Shown here piece by piece: positions 9,536-18,825 of a DNA stretch of 64,000 bases. Source of the stretch: Parabacteroides goldsteinii. GTDB taxonomy: Bacteria > Bacteroidota > Bacteroidia > Bacteroidales > Tannerellaceae. Each line of letters starts with the position of its first letter. Positions within the stretch are counted from its first letter, which is position 1. The DNA is taken from NCBI RefSeq assembly GCF_015550595.1, contig NZ_JADNBB010000003.1, positions 20,074 to 84,073 of the forward strand, in the 5' to 3' direction. A program made the position numbers and the translations under genes. The notes below the pieces were generated by a model. The model did not search any database. It was given only the letters and a program-made list of their open reading frames with translations, and was not told where the DNA came from.

Positions 9536-9570
9536 CCCTTATCCTTCAGCATATCTCTGCCGGATAAGGG
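9536..9570. terminator. Hairpin downstream of the HsdR-N gene and a small membrane protein
   Basis: A 9-bp stem (cccttatcc / ggataaggg) with a 17-nt loop lies between two convergent genes. It has no strong T run on either side, so it is only a possible terminator. Confidence 0.4.
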
Positions 9571-9571
9571 T

Positions 9572-9841
9572 TCATCCCCCCAATCGGTACCTGGAATTTT
9601 TTATCAGATATTTGCTACATGATGTATGAGGAATAATGATCATTTTATCCCCTGCAAAACTGTCCTGCTTCCCCGCAAAAACAGAATCAGAAATAACCGG
9701 AATAATACAAATCACATTATTAATTCGAGGTAGTCGGTTTATCTTACCGGCCAATACCGGCAAACACAAAAAAAACAATACTCCAAGGAGCATAGCTATC
9801 CAAAAATCAGAAGTATATATGGTGATAAAAGAATGTAACAT
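9572..9841 (-). CDS. Small predicted membrane protein, unknown
   Basis: The 89-residue reading frame begins MLHSFITIYTSDFW with a single strong transmembrane helix (about 14-32) followed by a basic stretch and a tail without recognisable domain. Support for coding comes mainly from a good promoter (TTTG, 19 nt, TATGTTTG) ending about 27 nt before the ATG. An opposing frame covers the same region (9636-9854, plus) but has no promoter and low-quality sequence. No function assigned. Confidence 0.4.
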   Translation of the reverse strand: MLHSFITIYTSDFWIAMLLGVLFFLCLPVLAGKINRLPRINNVICIIPVISDSVFAGKQDSFAGDKMIIIPHTSCSKYLIKNSRYRLGG

Positions 9842-9867
9842 TTCCGTATATTAAGAATTATACGGAA

Positions 9868-9898
9868 CAAACATAGCAATATTTATTTAAAAAACAAA
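9868..9898 (-). promoter_or_regulatory. Promoter of the 89-residue membrane protein
   Basis: On the minus strand TTTG (9895-9898), a 19-nt spacer and TATGTTTG (9868-9875) match the Bacteroidota promoter. It lies inside a 15-bp inverted repeat. Confidence 0.55.
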
Positions 9899-9923
9899 CT
9901 TTTGTCGAATAAATATTGCTATT
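9873..9923. repeat. Perfect 15-bp inverted repeat
   Basis: Arms at 9873-9887 and 9909-9923 (atagcaatatttatt / aataaatattgctat) flank a 21-nt loop. It follows the stop of a small gene, so it could be an AT-rich terminator. It also overlaps the promoter of the next gene, so it may be an operator. Confidence 0.6.
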
Positions 9924-9947
9924 ATGAGTAGTTTTCTTAAAAAAGGT

Positions 9948-10130
9948 CTATAACGCGTATGCTGTTCTGTCGCGATATATTTCAATAGAGTCAATTCGCT
10001 GTGTATCTGTTTTTTGAATATACACGGAATTGTCAACACCATGGATAGGCTGCTGAATCTCTTCTTTTTCATTGAAAAGAAGAGAATAACCTAGTATTAC
10101 TGCGAAAAAAGATAGAATCAACAACTTCAT
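9948..10130 (-). CDS. Small membrane-anchored protein, unknown
   Basis: A 60-residue protein starting at ATG 10130; a TTG four codons earlier is possible. Residues 1-20 (MKLLILSFFAVILGYSLLF) form one membrane helix or an uncleaved signal anchor. The remainder is polar, with EKEEIQQPIHGVDNSVYIQ, and is probably periplasmic. It lies just beyond the nqrF terminator on the same strand. No family recognised; coding status inferred from amino-acid composition and membrane anchor. Confidence 0.55.
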   Translation of the reverse strand: MKLLILSFFAVILGYSLLFNEKEEIQQPIHGVDNSVYIQKTDTQRIDSIEIYRDRTAYAL

Positions 10131-10201
10131 AATCTTGCTCAATTTTATGTCTATATTAGCTAAGATGTAATAAGAACGGAAAATGCTGCATGATATTACA
10201 A

Positions 10202-10235
10202 AAAAAGGGAAGAAAATATTATTTCTTCCCTTTTT
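10202..10235 (-). terminator. Terminator of the nqr operon
   Basis: A 14-bp stem (aaaaagggaagaaa / tttcttcccttttt) with a 6-nt loop follows nqrF by 31 nt. Confidence 0.8.
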
Positions 10236-10265
10236 ATTTATTGAGGCTTGTAAATACCTACTGTT

Positions 10266-11555
10266 TTATGCACCAAAATCATCGAAGTGTAACATTTCGC
10301 GAGGTACACCCAGGTTGTCAAGCATATTTTCTACCGCTTTCGACATCGGGCCCGGACCACACATGTAATATTCGATATCTTCCGGAGCTTCGTGATCCTT
10401 CAGATAAGTATCGTAAATTACCTGGTGAACAAAACCAGCTGTATACTTCACGCCTGCTGCATCAGCTGCTGGATCAGGACGGTCAAGTGCCAAATGGAAT
10501 TTAAAGTTCGGGAATTCTTTTTCTATTTCCAGGAAGTCCTGCAGATAGAATACTTCATTCAATGCACGAGCACCATAGAAGTAAGACATCTTACGATCTG
10601 TAGTCTTCAATGTCTTAGTCATATGCATGATCTGAGCACGCAACGGAGCCATACCGGCACCACCGCCGACCCACATCATTTCTCTCTTAGAGTCGAAGAT
10701 CGGATGGAAATCACCGTAAGGACCGCTCATTATTACCTTATCACCCGGTTTCAGGGTAAAGATATAAGAAGAAGCGATACCCGGCATGATATCCTGGAAG
10801 CCAGGACCCTGATCTTTCGGTTTGAAAGGAGGAGTTGCGATACGCACTGTCAACATGATACGGTCACCTTCTGCAGGATAGTTGGCCATTGAGTAAGCAC
10901 GGATAGTCGGTTCAGTGTTCTGACATTTCAGACCGAACAAACCGAAGTTCTTCCATGCCGGCAGATAACCTTCACCGATCAGGTCTTTATCGATATCCTT
11001 GTCATAATCCATAGAATATGCAGGGATCTTGATCTGTGCATAAGAACCCGGAACGAAGTCCATGTGTTCACCCTTAGGCAGAGCAACAATAAACTCTTTG
11101 ATAAAGGTAGCCACGTTCTTGTTGCTGATTACTTCGCATTCCCATTCTTTTACACCGAATACTTCATCAGGAACTTTGATCTTGATATCTTCTTTTATCT
11201 TGGTCTGGCAACCCAGTCTCCAATGATCTTTTATTTGTTTACGAGAGAAGAAACCAACTTCCGTAGGAAGAATGTTTCCGCCACCTTCCGGCACCTGACA
11301 ACGGCACTGTCCACAGCTACCGCTACCACCACAAGCAGACGACAGGAAAATACCTTCACTCTGAAGCGTATTCAATACAGTTCCCCCGATGGGAACTTCG
11401 TATTCCTTTTCTCCGTTAACAACCATCCTCACATTGCCCGATGGTATTAATTTTGCTTTCGCAAATAAAAGCGAACCAACAAGGATCAGTGTAATCACAA
11501 GGAAAACAACAGCTCCGACTGCAATGGTAAGTCCGCCCGACATTAATATAATCAT
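10266..11555 (-). CDS. nqrF: Na+-translocating NADH:quinone reductase subunit F
   Basis: NqrF (429 residues) accepts electrons from NADH. One N-terminal membrane helix (about 5-32) is followed by a ferredoxin domain with a [2Fe-2S] site (CGGSGSCGQCRC), then FAD (RAYSMANYP) and NAD (GGGAGMAPLR, CGPGPM) domains. It is the last gene of the operon. The order nqrABCDEF, with 2-27 nt gaps, is the standard one and marks the sodium-pumping respiratory entry point. Confidence 0.97.
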   Translation of the reverse strand: MIILMSGGLTIAVGAVVFLVITLILVGSLLFAKAKLIPSGNVRMVVNGEKEYEVPIGGTVLNTLQSEGIFLSSACGGSGSCGQCRCQVPEGGGNILPTEVGFFSRKQIKDHWRLGCQTKIKEDIKIKVPDEVFGVKEWECEVISNKNVATFIKEFIVALPKGEHMDFVPGSYAQIKIPAYSMDYDKDIDKDLIGEGYLPAWKNFGLFGLKCQNTEPTIRAYSMANYPAEGDRIMLTVRIATPPFKPKDQGPGFQDIMPGIASSYIFTLKPGDKVIMSGPYGDFHPIFDSKREMMWVGGGAGMAPLRAQIMHMTKTLKTTDRKMSYFYGARALNEVFYLQDFLEIEKEFPNFKFHLALDRPDPAADAAGVKYTAGFVHQVIYDTYLKDHEAPEDIEYYMCGPGPMSKAVENMLDNLGVPREMLHFDDFGA

Positions 11556-11582
11556 CTTTATTCTTGTTTAATGCGTTAATAC

Positions 11583-12200
11583 TTAGATCTTAAGTCCTGA
11601 GAAGCACATAAATGCCATACCCATCAGACCGGTAATGATAAAGGTAATACCCAGACCTTTCAAAGGCTTCGGTATATCCGAATAAGCCAGTTTTTCACGG
11701 ATAGCAGCCATACCAACGATAGCCAGCATCCAACCGATACCAGAACCTAAGCCGTATACAGTAGCAACTCCTACATTAGGAAATGCCTTTTGTTGCATAA
11801 ACAGAGAACCACCCAGGATCGCACAGTTCACAGCGATAAGCGGCAAAAAGATACCCAGAGATGCATACAGTGCCGGAGCAAATTTTTCTACGATCATTTC
11901 AACCAACTGCGTAAATGAAGCAATGATGGCGATGAAGATGATCAGAGAAAGGAAACTCAGGTTTACTCCTGCATATTCAGCGCCTAACCAACTCATGGCG
12001 CCTTCTTTCAATATATAATTTTCGAGCATATAGTTGATCGGTAACGTACATACCAGGATGAACGTTACAGCCATACCCAATCCTAAAGCAGTCTTTACGT
12101 TCTTGGAAACAGCCAGGAAAGAACACATACCCAGATAGTATGCGAAAATCATGTTGTCTACGAAGATCGAGCGGACAAACGTGCTTAAATATTCTTCCAT
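11583..12200 (-). CDS. nqrE: Na+-NQR subunit E
   Basis: The 205-residue protein has six hydrophobic helices. NMIFAYYLGMCSFLAVSK near the N-terminus carries the conserved Cys that, together with one in NqrD, holds the intramembrane iron centre. It is a homologue of RnfA. It is part of the sodium channel core in the inner membrane. Confidence 0.97.
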   Translation of the reverse strand: MEEYLSTFVRSIFVDNMIFAYYLGMCSFLAVSKNVKTALGLGMAVTFILVCTLPINYMLENYILKEGAMSWLGAEYAGVNLSFLSLIIFIAIIASFTQLVEMIVEKFAPALYASLGIFLPLIAVNCAILGGSLFMQQKAFPNVGVATVYGLGSGIGWMLAIVGMAAIREKLAYSDIPKPLKGLGITFIITGLMGMAFMCFSGLKI

Positions 12201-12225
12201 TCTATTATTCGTTTAATAGTTTGTA

Positions 12226-12855
12226 TTAATTTTCTTGAAGCTCTTTGTTCTTAGAACGGTGAACCCATATAATCACGGCAATCACGATCAAAGCCATCGG
12301 AGGCAGAATCATCAAACCGTTGTTTACATAGCCGAAGTCGTAGAATGCCTGCGGGATCACCTGGAATCCAAGTAATGTACCAGAACCCAATAATTCACGG
12401 AAGAAACCTACGATCACCAGAATCAAACCATATCCCAGACCATTACCGATACCGTCCAGGAAAGATTCCCATGGGCCGTTACCCAGGGCGAACGCCTCCA
12501 GACGTCCCATCAGGATACAGTTGGTAATGATCAGACCAACGAACACAGAAAGCTGCTTATTTACATCATAGGCAAATGCTTTCAATACTTCACTTACAAT
12601 AGTTACCAATGCGGCAACAACCACCAACTGTACGATAATACGGATACGGTTAGGAATTGTATTACGCAGTAACGAAATAATCACGTTAGCAAAAGCCACA
12701 ACAGCCGTTACGGAAATACCCATTACGATAGACGGCTCAAGCTTGGATGTTACAGCCAGTGCAGAGCAGATACCCAACATCTGTACGATGACAGGGTTGT
12801 TTGTGCTCAACGGGCCTAACAATACTTCTTTATTTTTACTTGACATTAATCCCAT
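12226..12855 (-). CDS. nqrD: Na+-NQR subunit D
   Basis: The 209-residue, six-helix protein is a paralogue of NqrE. Conserved cysteines are in LGICSALAVTSK and ITNCILMGRLEAFA. It pairs with NqrE around the iron centre. It lies 3 nt after nqrC. Confidence 0.97.
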   Translation of the reverse strand: MGLMSSKNKEVLLGPLSTNNPVIVQMLGICSALAVTSKLEPSIVMGISVTAVVAFANVIISLLRNTIPNRIRIIVQLVVVAALVTIVSEVLKAFAYDVNKQLSVFVGLIITNCILMGRLEAFALGNGPWESFLDGIGNGLGYGLILVIVGFFRELLGSGTLLGFQVIPQAFYDFGYVNNGLMILPPMALIVIAVIIWVHRSKNKELQEN

Positions 12856-12858
12856 CTC

Positions 12859-13524
12859 TTACTGATTTTGTGAGGTTAAAAACTTAACATAACCGTTCAG
12901 GCTATTGAATAACATGTGATCTACCCCCTGGCTGGTAATTGTACCACCGGAAATACCGTCTACATAATCCTGACCGGCAACACTCTTACCCGGCTTAACA
13001 ATCGCTACGGATTTGAATTCACCGTTTACAAACAATTTCTTACCCTTAAATTCATTGCTGAAAGCAGGTTTGGCAATTTCAGCACCCAACCCCGGAGTTT
13101 CCCCCTGATGGCTGAAGTCTGTACCAAAAATTGTATTTTTGTCATTATCAACGGAAAGATATCCCCACAGAGGTCCCCACAAACCAGCACCAGACAAAGC
13201 CATGATGTATTTGTTTTGACCATCTACACTGGCTACGAATACCGGATGTTGTTCAGGTGTTGCAGTAAATGCGTCACCTTCTACCTTTTCTCCATTTTCA
13301 TTCACAAGGAAAGATTCTTTGATCAATTCATTGTATTTTGCTTCAGCTTCATTGGCAGGAACAGATACGTTGATTGAACGCAGGATCTGTTGTCTCTTGT
13401 CGTTATCTTCATTCTTTTTCTGGAAACTTCTCAGCGACTGCGAAGTGAAAGCTAACACAACAGCAACCAGAAGAACCATTACAGAAGCGTATACTACGGT
13501 ATATACATTACTATCTCTATTCAT
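12859..13524 (-). CDS. nqrC: Na+-NQR subunit C
   Basis: The 221-residue subunit has one N-terminal membrane helix (about 7-27) and a periplasmic FMN-binding domain. The motif GISGGTITS contains the Thr that receives covalent FMN from ApbE. No apbE is present in the operon here, so flavinylation depends on a gene elsewhere. Confidence 0.96.
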   Translation of the reverse strand: MNRDSNVYTVVYASVMVLLVAVVLAFTSQSLRSFQKKNEDNDKRQQILRSINVSVPANEAEAKYNELIKESFLVNENGEKVEGDAFTATPEQHPVFVASVDGQNKYIMALSGAGLWGPLWGYLSVDNDKNTIFGTDFSHQGETPGLGAEIAKPAFSNEFKGKKLFVNGEFKSVAIVKPGKSVAGQDYVDGISGGTITSQGVDHMLFNSLNGYVKFLTSQNQ

Positions 13525-13546
13525 AATTCTACTTCTTATTATAATG

Positions 13547-14749
13547 TTACTTCACTGCTCTTTTCAAACGACGTGTGATGTTGCTTTCTACCACATAGTA
13601 GTCGATCAGCGGAGCAAATACATTCATTAACAGGATAGCAAGCATCATACCTTCAGGATAACCCGGGTTCAGTGCACGGATAATGATAGCCATCGCTCCC
13701 ACTAAGAATCCATAAATATATTTACCTGTTTCAGTACGCGCTGATGTTACAGGGTCGGTTGCCATAAACACGGCGCCAAAAGCAAAACCACCCAGGAACA
13801 AATGATCGATCGGAGATACACACATTGCAACTGTAGTACCGATCATATTGAAGATAGCCGCCATCAATGCACCACCTACAAATACAGACAGCATTGTCTT
13901 CCAGCTTGCGATCTGAGTATACAGAAGGATAACAGCACCGATCAGGATAGCCAATACGGATGTTTCACCGATTGAACCCGGAATCAATCCCAGGAACATA
14001 TCCCATGTAGACAGTGGGTTACCCAACACGTCAACAGTCTGGAATGAACCGATCATGTCTTTACCGGCAATAGAAACCTGCCCCAGCGGAGTAGCTCCGG
14101 AGAAACCGTCTACTACTGTTCCTGCACCCAGTCCGAATGTATCGGCTGTGCGAACGAATACCTGGTCGCCAGACATGGCAGCCGGATAAGCAAAGAACAG
14201 GAATGCACGTGTTACCAATGCAACGTTAAATACGTTATAACCTGTACCACCGAACACTTCCTTGGCAAAAACAACTGCAAAAGCAGTAGCTACAGCGATC
14301 ATCCACAGTGGAGTATCGATAGGAACGATCATCGGGATCAATATACCGGAAACCAGGAAACCTTCCTGAATTTCTTCTTTTTTCACCTGGGCTACAGCAA
14401 ATTCGATACCCAGACCTACTACGTACGAAACAATAATTTTAGGCAGTACAGCCAGGAAACCGAAGATGAATGTCATCAAAAATCCGGGATCAGCACCAAC
14501 AGCCAGATTGTGTTGATAGCCGACATTGTACATACCAAAAAGCAAAGCAGGCAACAAAGCGATAATAACCACAGTCATTGTACGCTTAGAATCGATATAG
14601 TCGTGAATATGCACGCCTGATTTCGAAGTGGTGCTCGGAACAAATAAAAATGTTTCAACACCTTCGAATACAGAACGGAACATCGCCAGCTTTCCGCCTT
14701 CCTCAAAGTTAGGCTTAATCTTGTCGAGGTAATTCCTTAACGCTTTCAA
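13547..14749 (-). CDS. nqrB: Na+-NQR subunit B
   Basis: The 400-residue membrane subunit carries the quinone and sodium path. FMN is attached at Thr in the motif GFSGATPLG. The reading frame begins with TTG (14747-14749) followed by KALRNYLDKIKPNF, which is the usual NqrB N-terminus; no ATG is available before Met at residue 23, so TTG is very likely the true start. Confidence 0.96.
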   Translation of the reverse strand: MKALRNYLDKIKPNFEEGGKLAMFRSVFEGVETFLFVPSTTSKSGVHIHDYIDSKRTMTVVIIALLPALLFGMYNVGYQHNLAVGADPGFLMTFIFGFLAVLPKIIVSYVVGLGIEFAVAQVKKEEIQEGFLVSGILIPMIVPIDTPLWMIAVATAFAVVFAKEVFGGTGYNVFNVALVTRAFLFFAYPAAMSGDQVFVRTADTFGLGAGTVVDGFSGATPLGQVSIAGKDMIGSFQTVDVLGNPLSTWDMFLGLIPGSIGETSVLAILIGAVILLYTQIASWKTMLSVFVGGALMAAIFNMIGTTVAMCVSPIDHLFLGGFAFGAVFMATDPVTSARTETGKYIYGFLVGAMAIIIRALNPGYPEGMMLAILLMNVFAPLIDYYVVESNITRRLKRAVK

Positions 14750-14771
14750 TGTATTCTAATTTTTTATGTTA

Positions 14772-16121
14772 TTAATTCATTTCCTTGTATAACAGATCCA
14801 ATCCCTGACGTACGATCTTCTGGATCTCGATCTTGGAAGTGTCAACAAATTCACAAAGTGCAAAATCTTCCGGGGCAACTTCATAGATACCCAGATTTTC
14901 CATTTTATCGATATCGAAAGCGATAATAGCTTTCAGCAGGTATTCGGGATAGATGCTCATCGGGAATACTTTTTCGTATTCGTTCGACATGATCATTGCG
15001 CGTTTACCTCCTTTGATACGTGCATCGATTACATATTCTTTGCTCTTAGGAGCCAACCAGGTAAAGAAAGAATGGCTTACACTGTATTTTCCGAATCCCG
15101 GAGTTGCCCAACCGAAGAAGTCATAAGTTTTGTCTCCTTCAGGGATTACCGTGATCTGATTATCGTAAGCACCCAGATATTCGTCTTTACGAACTTTCGT
15201 TCCGGTCAGCACATTTCCGCTGATGATACGAAGATCTTCCTTGCCCTCCAGGATCTTTCCTGCAACCAGACTGTCGATCGTACAACCGGAAATAGTTTTA
15301 ACGTATCCTCTTTCTGTTGTTTCAGAACCTGTGATAGCAACCAAACGGCTGAAATCAGCTACACCTTTGTTGAACAGACGACCGATAACGATCACATCTG
15401 CAGGGTTTACCACCCAAACTACTTCGAGTTTGTTCACCGGTTTGATATGGTTGATCTGTACCCCTACATTACCTGCAGGATGCGGTCCTTCAAACTCTAC
15501 AGTTTCAACTCCTTTCACATTTACGGAAGAACCTTTTCTGACACCGACATACACTTTACCTTTGGTAAGTTTTGCCAGTGCATCCAACCCGGTCTGGAAA
15601 TCAGCTTCCTGTCCTTTCAAAATGAAATCGAAATTCGGAGCCAACGGTGCAGAATAGAATGCTGACACGAAAATGTCACGCGGTTCATCTGTCGGCGTTG
15701 CTACGATATCGTACGGACGCTGTTTGATAAAAGGCCACATACCACCATTGAGCAGGGCTTCTTTTACCTCTTCACTTTTCAGTGAAGACACATTTTTCTT
15801 ACCGAAATCCTCGTACTCGATCTGCGTGTCCGGCTTAACAACGATGCTAAGCACTTTACGCTTCTCTCCTCGGTTTACGGCAGTTACTTCACCGCTAACG
15901 GGTGAAACGAACTTGATCTCCGGGCGGTTCTTGTCTATCATCAATACAGAACCGGCTTTGACTTTTTCTCCTACTTTGGCAACAACTTTGGGGGTAATAC
16001 CGTTATAATAATCGGGGACGATAGCATAACTGTCGCTTTTCCCGGTGTTTAACAGTACGTCCGAAGCTTTACCCTTCAGATTAATGTCTAAACCCTTTTT
16101 AATCTTAATCACATTTGCCAT
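14772..16121 (-). CDS. nqrA: Na+-NQR subunit A
   Basis: NqrA is a peripheral cytoplasmic subunit of 449 residues here. The ATG at 16119-16121 gives MANVIKIKKGLDINLKG, the typical start; a longer frame to 16265 crosses the promoter and overlaps the divergent gene, so it is rejected. It is the first gene of the operon. Confidence 0.96.
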   Translation of the reverse strand: MANVIKIKKGLDINLKGKASDVLLNTGKSDSYAIVPDYYNGITPKVVAKVGEKVKAGSVLMIDKNRPEIKFVSPVSGEVTAVNRGEKRKVLSIVVKPDTQIEYEDFGKKNVSSLKSEEVKEALLNGGMWPFIKQRPYDIVATPTDEPRDIFVSAFYSAPLAPNFDFILKGQEADFQTGLDALAKLTKGKVYVGVRKGSSVNVKGVETVEFEGPHPAGNVGVQINHIKPVNKLEVVWVVNPADVIVIGRLFNKGVADFSRLVAITGSETTERGYVKTISGCTIDSLVAGKILEGKEDLRIISGNVLTGTKVRKDEYLGAYDNQITVIPEGDKTYDFFGWATPGFGKYSVSHSFFTWLAPKSKEYVIDARIKGGKRAMIMSNEYEKVFPMSIYPEYLLKAIIAFDIDKMENLGIYEVAPEDFALCEFVDTSKIEIQKIVRQGLDLLYKEMN

Positions 16122-16156
16122 GATACAACTAAAATTGTTTATATGTAATTTTCCCG

Positions 16157-16164
16157 CAAAAGTA
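16157..16164 (-). promoter_or_regulatory. -7 box of the nqr operon
   Basis: On the minus strand TACTTTTG matches TAnnTTTG, 35 nt upstream of nqrA. A CTTT/TTTA element lies 18-19 nt further upstream, a weak -33. Confidence 0.6.
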
Positions 16165-16220
16165 CATAAATTTTTATGCTTTAAAGCAGGATTAAAGAAA
16201 TAATTAGAGAAATAATTCCA

Positions 16221-16228
16221 TAATTTTG
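16221..16228 (+). promoter_or_regulatory. -7 box of the T9SS plug gene
   Basis: TAATTTTG matches TAnnTTTG and ends 19 nt before the ATG at 16248. It diverges from the nqr promoter within a 126-bp interval. Confidence 0.6.
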
Positions 16229-16247
16229 TACCGTCAAAGAAAGAGAC

Positions 16248-17522
16248 ATGAAAATGAGAGTACATTGTTTATTATTTTTGTTGTTTTGTGCCGCTGTAAT
16301 GCAGGCCAATGCTCAGCAAACGTACTTTACCGACGTTAATAGCAAGCTGATAAAAACCCTTCAGGTGAAGGTGGCAGGAGAGTTTATTTCCGAGCCTTAT
16401 ATCGAGTTGAATGGCGACCAGCAGATCCAGATCAACTTCGATGCGTTGGAACAGGGTGGTGTCCGCTACTCCTATTCTATCATCCATTGTGATGCCAACT
16501 GGCAGAAGTCATTCCTCTCTCCCATTCAATATCTAAATGGTTTTCAGGGACTAACAATAGATGACTTCGCCAATTCCATGAACACGACAACGCAGTACAC
16601 AAACTACAATCTGCTGTTGCCGAATGACGATGTGCAATTCAAAGTTTCGGGGAATTATGCCGTTCAGATCTACAACGAAGACATCCCTGACCAAATAGTC
16701 CTCACCGCTTGTTTTTCAGTTGTGGAACCGATGGTCGGCATTTCGGCTTCCGTGAGTGGAAATACGGACATCGATACGAACCAGACTCACCAGCAGGTTA
16801 GTTTCACGATCAATAATAAAAACTTTCCGATACCTTATCCGCAAACAGACCTGAAAATACATGTCTATCAAAACAACCGACGCGATAATGCCGTATCAGG
16901 GCTTCAACCGACGACTATTCTTGAAAATCAAATTGGCTATACAAACAACCGCAGTCTGATTTTCTCTGCCGGAAATGAATACCGCCGTATGGAATTCCTG
17001 AGTACAAAATATAACGGGATGCACATAGAAAGCATATCGTACCACAATCCCTATTATAATGTAGAGTTGATGACCGACCATAAACGATCCGGCCAAACTT
17101 ATCAGTACGACCAGGATCAGGACGGTCGTTTCTTCATCCGTTGCAGTAATTGCGACGATCCGGATACGGAAGCGGATTATTGCATAGTACATTTCGCCCT
17201 GGCCTGCGATCCTTTCCTCGATGGAAATGTTTACCTGAACGGAGAATTATTCCATAACGTACTGGATGAAAAGAGCAAAATGGGATATAATTTTGAAACC
17301 CATCAATATGAAAAGGCAGTACTGCTTAAACAGGGAAGCTACAATTATCAGTATCTTTATGTACCGAATGGCAGTACCGTGGGCGAAACCGGTCCTATTG
17401 AAGGAAACTATTACCAAACGGAAAACGAATATAATATTTATGTTTATTACCGTCCGATGGGGACTCAATATGACCGTTTAATCGGCGTAACGACGGTAAA
17501 AAATGCAATGCAGGTATTTTAA
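16248..17522 (+). CDS. Type IX secretion plug-like protein (DUF5103 family)
   Basis: The 424-residue protein begins with a signal peptide cut after QANA. The rest is beta-rich, with ISEPYIELNGDQQIQINFD near the start, a central immunoglobulin-like domain and a C-terminal domain ending in the paired-strand segment YNIYVYYRPMGTQYDRLIGV. This matches the DUF5103 family, whose Flavobacterium member plugs the SprA translocon of the type IX secretion system. Whether this organism has a working T9SS cannot be told from this window. It is a single gene with its own promoter and terminator. Confidence 0.87.
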   Translation: MKMRVHCLLFLLFCAAVMQANAQQTYFTDVNSKLIKTLQVKVAGEFISEPYIELNGDQQIQINFDALEQGGVRYSYSIIHCDANWQKSFLSPIQYLNGFQGLTIDDFANSMNTTTQYTNYNLLLPNDDVQFKVSGNYAVQIYNEDIPDQIVLTACFSVVEPMVGISASVSGNTDIDTNQTHQQVSFTINNKNFPIPYPQTDLKIHVYQNNRRDNAVSGLQPTTILENQIGYTNNRSLIFSAGNEYRRMEFLSTKYNGMHIESISYHNPYYNVELMTDHKRSGQTYQYDQDQDGRFFIRCSNCDDPDTEADYCIVHFALACDPFLDGNVYLNGELFHNVLDEKSKMGYNFETHQYEKAVLLKQGSYNYQYLYVPNGSTVGETGPIEGNYYQTENEYNIYVYYRPMGTQYDRLIGVTTVKNAMQVF

Positions 17523-17539
17523 AGATATATGAAACAAAC

Positions 17540-17571
17540 ATCCCGATATTTCAATGAATAAATATCGGGAT
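17540..17571. terminator. Bidirectional terminator
   Basis: A perfect 12-bp stem (atcccgatattt / aaatatcgggat) with an 8-nt loop lies between convergent genes. Confidence 0.8.
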
Positions 17572-17596
17572 ATTCCTTTTATGAAAGCCAATGTGA

Positions 17597-18433
17597 TTAT
17601 TTCTTCCTTATAATAACTACATCCTGAAAATCCAGCGGAGAAGCGCCATGAGACCAACTTCCCTGATGTATTGACTCGGCATATAAACCATTCTTTTCCA
17701 ACAACGAATTCAGATATGATTCATCAAAAGCGATATTAGCCTCTTTTACCTTTTTATCCATCAAGCTATATCCGTCAAAGGAATGAAGAAACTTAAATTC
17801 AATCACATCTTCCTTCATTTGTTGTTTTATCTCCGGAGTTAACAAGAAGAATGTAGCTAAACATTTTCCATCTTGTTTCATTACCTTGGAAATCTGCCCC
17901 AGATAATTATCGACGTCATCCGGCATCATATGCGTAAAAACGGAAGTAAGCACGACACAATCAAATGTTTTCTGAGGATAAGGAAATTTAAAGTCCTTAG
18001 CCTTATCATCCGTACTTAAATTATAAAGGTCATTTTTTAAGTCTATGTATAAAAAATGGAAGTTGGGGAAACTAACCGTTATTTTCTTTTTGCACCAATC
18101 TATTCCTTTTTTTACAATGTCAAAACCATCATACTGCCCATCTGCATTCAGATAACGGGTTAAAGGAACAGCTAAACGTCCGATACCGCAACCCACATCC
18201 AGAATTTTGCCAGACGGTTTTAAATCGGCATACTTAATAACCAGATCGAGCAAATGATCCCCTTGCTTCTTAAAATCACCCGATCCGATAAAAATCATTC
18301 CACGCATAGGGGTCATTTTATCCCTTTTTCCCGTAAGGCCTTCATAAAAATCAATAGGGAGATAGAACAATCTTCTCACCACAAAACGTAAAGAGGGTGA
18401 GAAAGCATAATATAGCTTTCTTGCTATTTTCAT
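17597..18433 (-). CDS. Class I SAM-dependent methyltransferase
   Basis: A 278-residue protein. Residues about 75-90 hold the SAM motif ILDVGCGIGRLAVPL; the acidic post-I and motif IV region (DCVVLTSVFTHM) is also present, as is the VDNYLGQISKVMKQDGKCLATF stretch typical of class I folds. The 60-residue N-terminus is basic and hydrophobic, suggesting association with membrane or a lipid-type substrate. The acceptor is unknown. It is monocistronic. Confidence 0.85.
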   Translation of the reverse strand: MKIARKLYYAFSPSLRFVVRRLFYLPIDFYEGLTGKRDKMTPMRGMIFIGSGDFKKQGDHLLDLVIKYADLKPSGKILDVGCGIGRLAVPLTRYLNADGQYDGFDIVKKGIDWCKKKITVSFPNFHFLYIDLKNDLYNLSTDDKAKDFKFPYPQKTFDCVVLTSVFTHMMPDDVDNYLGQISKVMKQDGKCLATFFLLTPEIKQQMKEDVIEFKFLHSFDGYSLMDKKVKEANIAFDESYLNSLLEKNGLYAESIHQGSWSHGASPLDFQDVVIIRKK

Positions 18434-18825
18434 AATATCGTCATTTTAATTTTTTTGTTACAATCATTCTTTAGTAAACGAAGAGTCGATACAAAATATT
18501 ATATAGAGCAACCGAATATTTACCAGAATATCCAATGTGTCAAATTGCTATTTCTGCCTATATATAGATCGGCTGTACCCGACAAATACGCAACAACCAT
18601 ATTTTATCAAATCCTCGCCAGGTTACTATATGTCAGATAGCTGCATTATGCAATAACATTACGACAAACCGATATTGGTATTCTGTCTATTATGTCCTTT
18701 TATTGCGAAAATAGATAATAATTATATTTTTGTCATTCTATTTTAAACCTCTTTAAGAGATCATCTGGAGAATAAAACTGCTCAAAAACATACTATTTAA
18801 GCCAAACAATGCATCCAAACACTAG
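18434..18825. other. Spacer without recognised gene
   Basis: About 390 bp upstream of the methyltransferase. The only frame (18455-18640, plus) has no promoter or convincing composition. Nothing else is seen. Confidence 0.5.

Noticed and set aside
9636..9854. 72-residue plus-strand frame
   Set aside because: Lies opposite the better supported 89-residue gene and has no promoter.
16122..16265. N-terminal extension of nqrA to 16265
   Set aside because: It would cross the promoter and overlap the divergent gene; the usual NqrA N-terminus begins at 16121.
18455..18640. 61-residue plus-strand frame
   Set aside because: No promoter box, no recognisable composition and AT-rich surroundings; likely chance.
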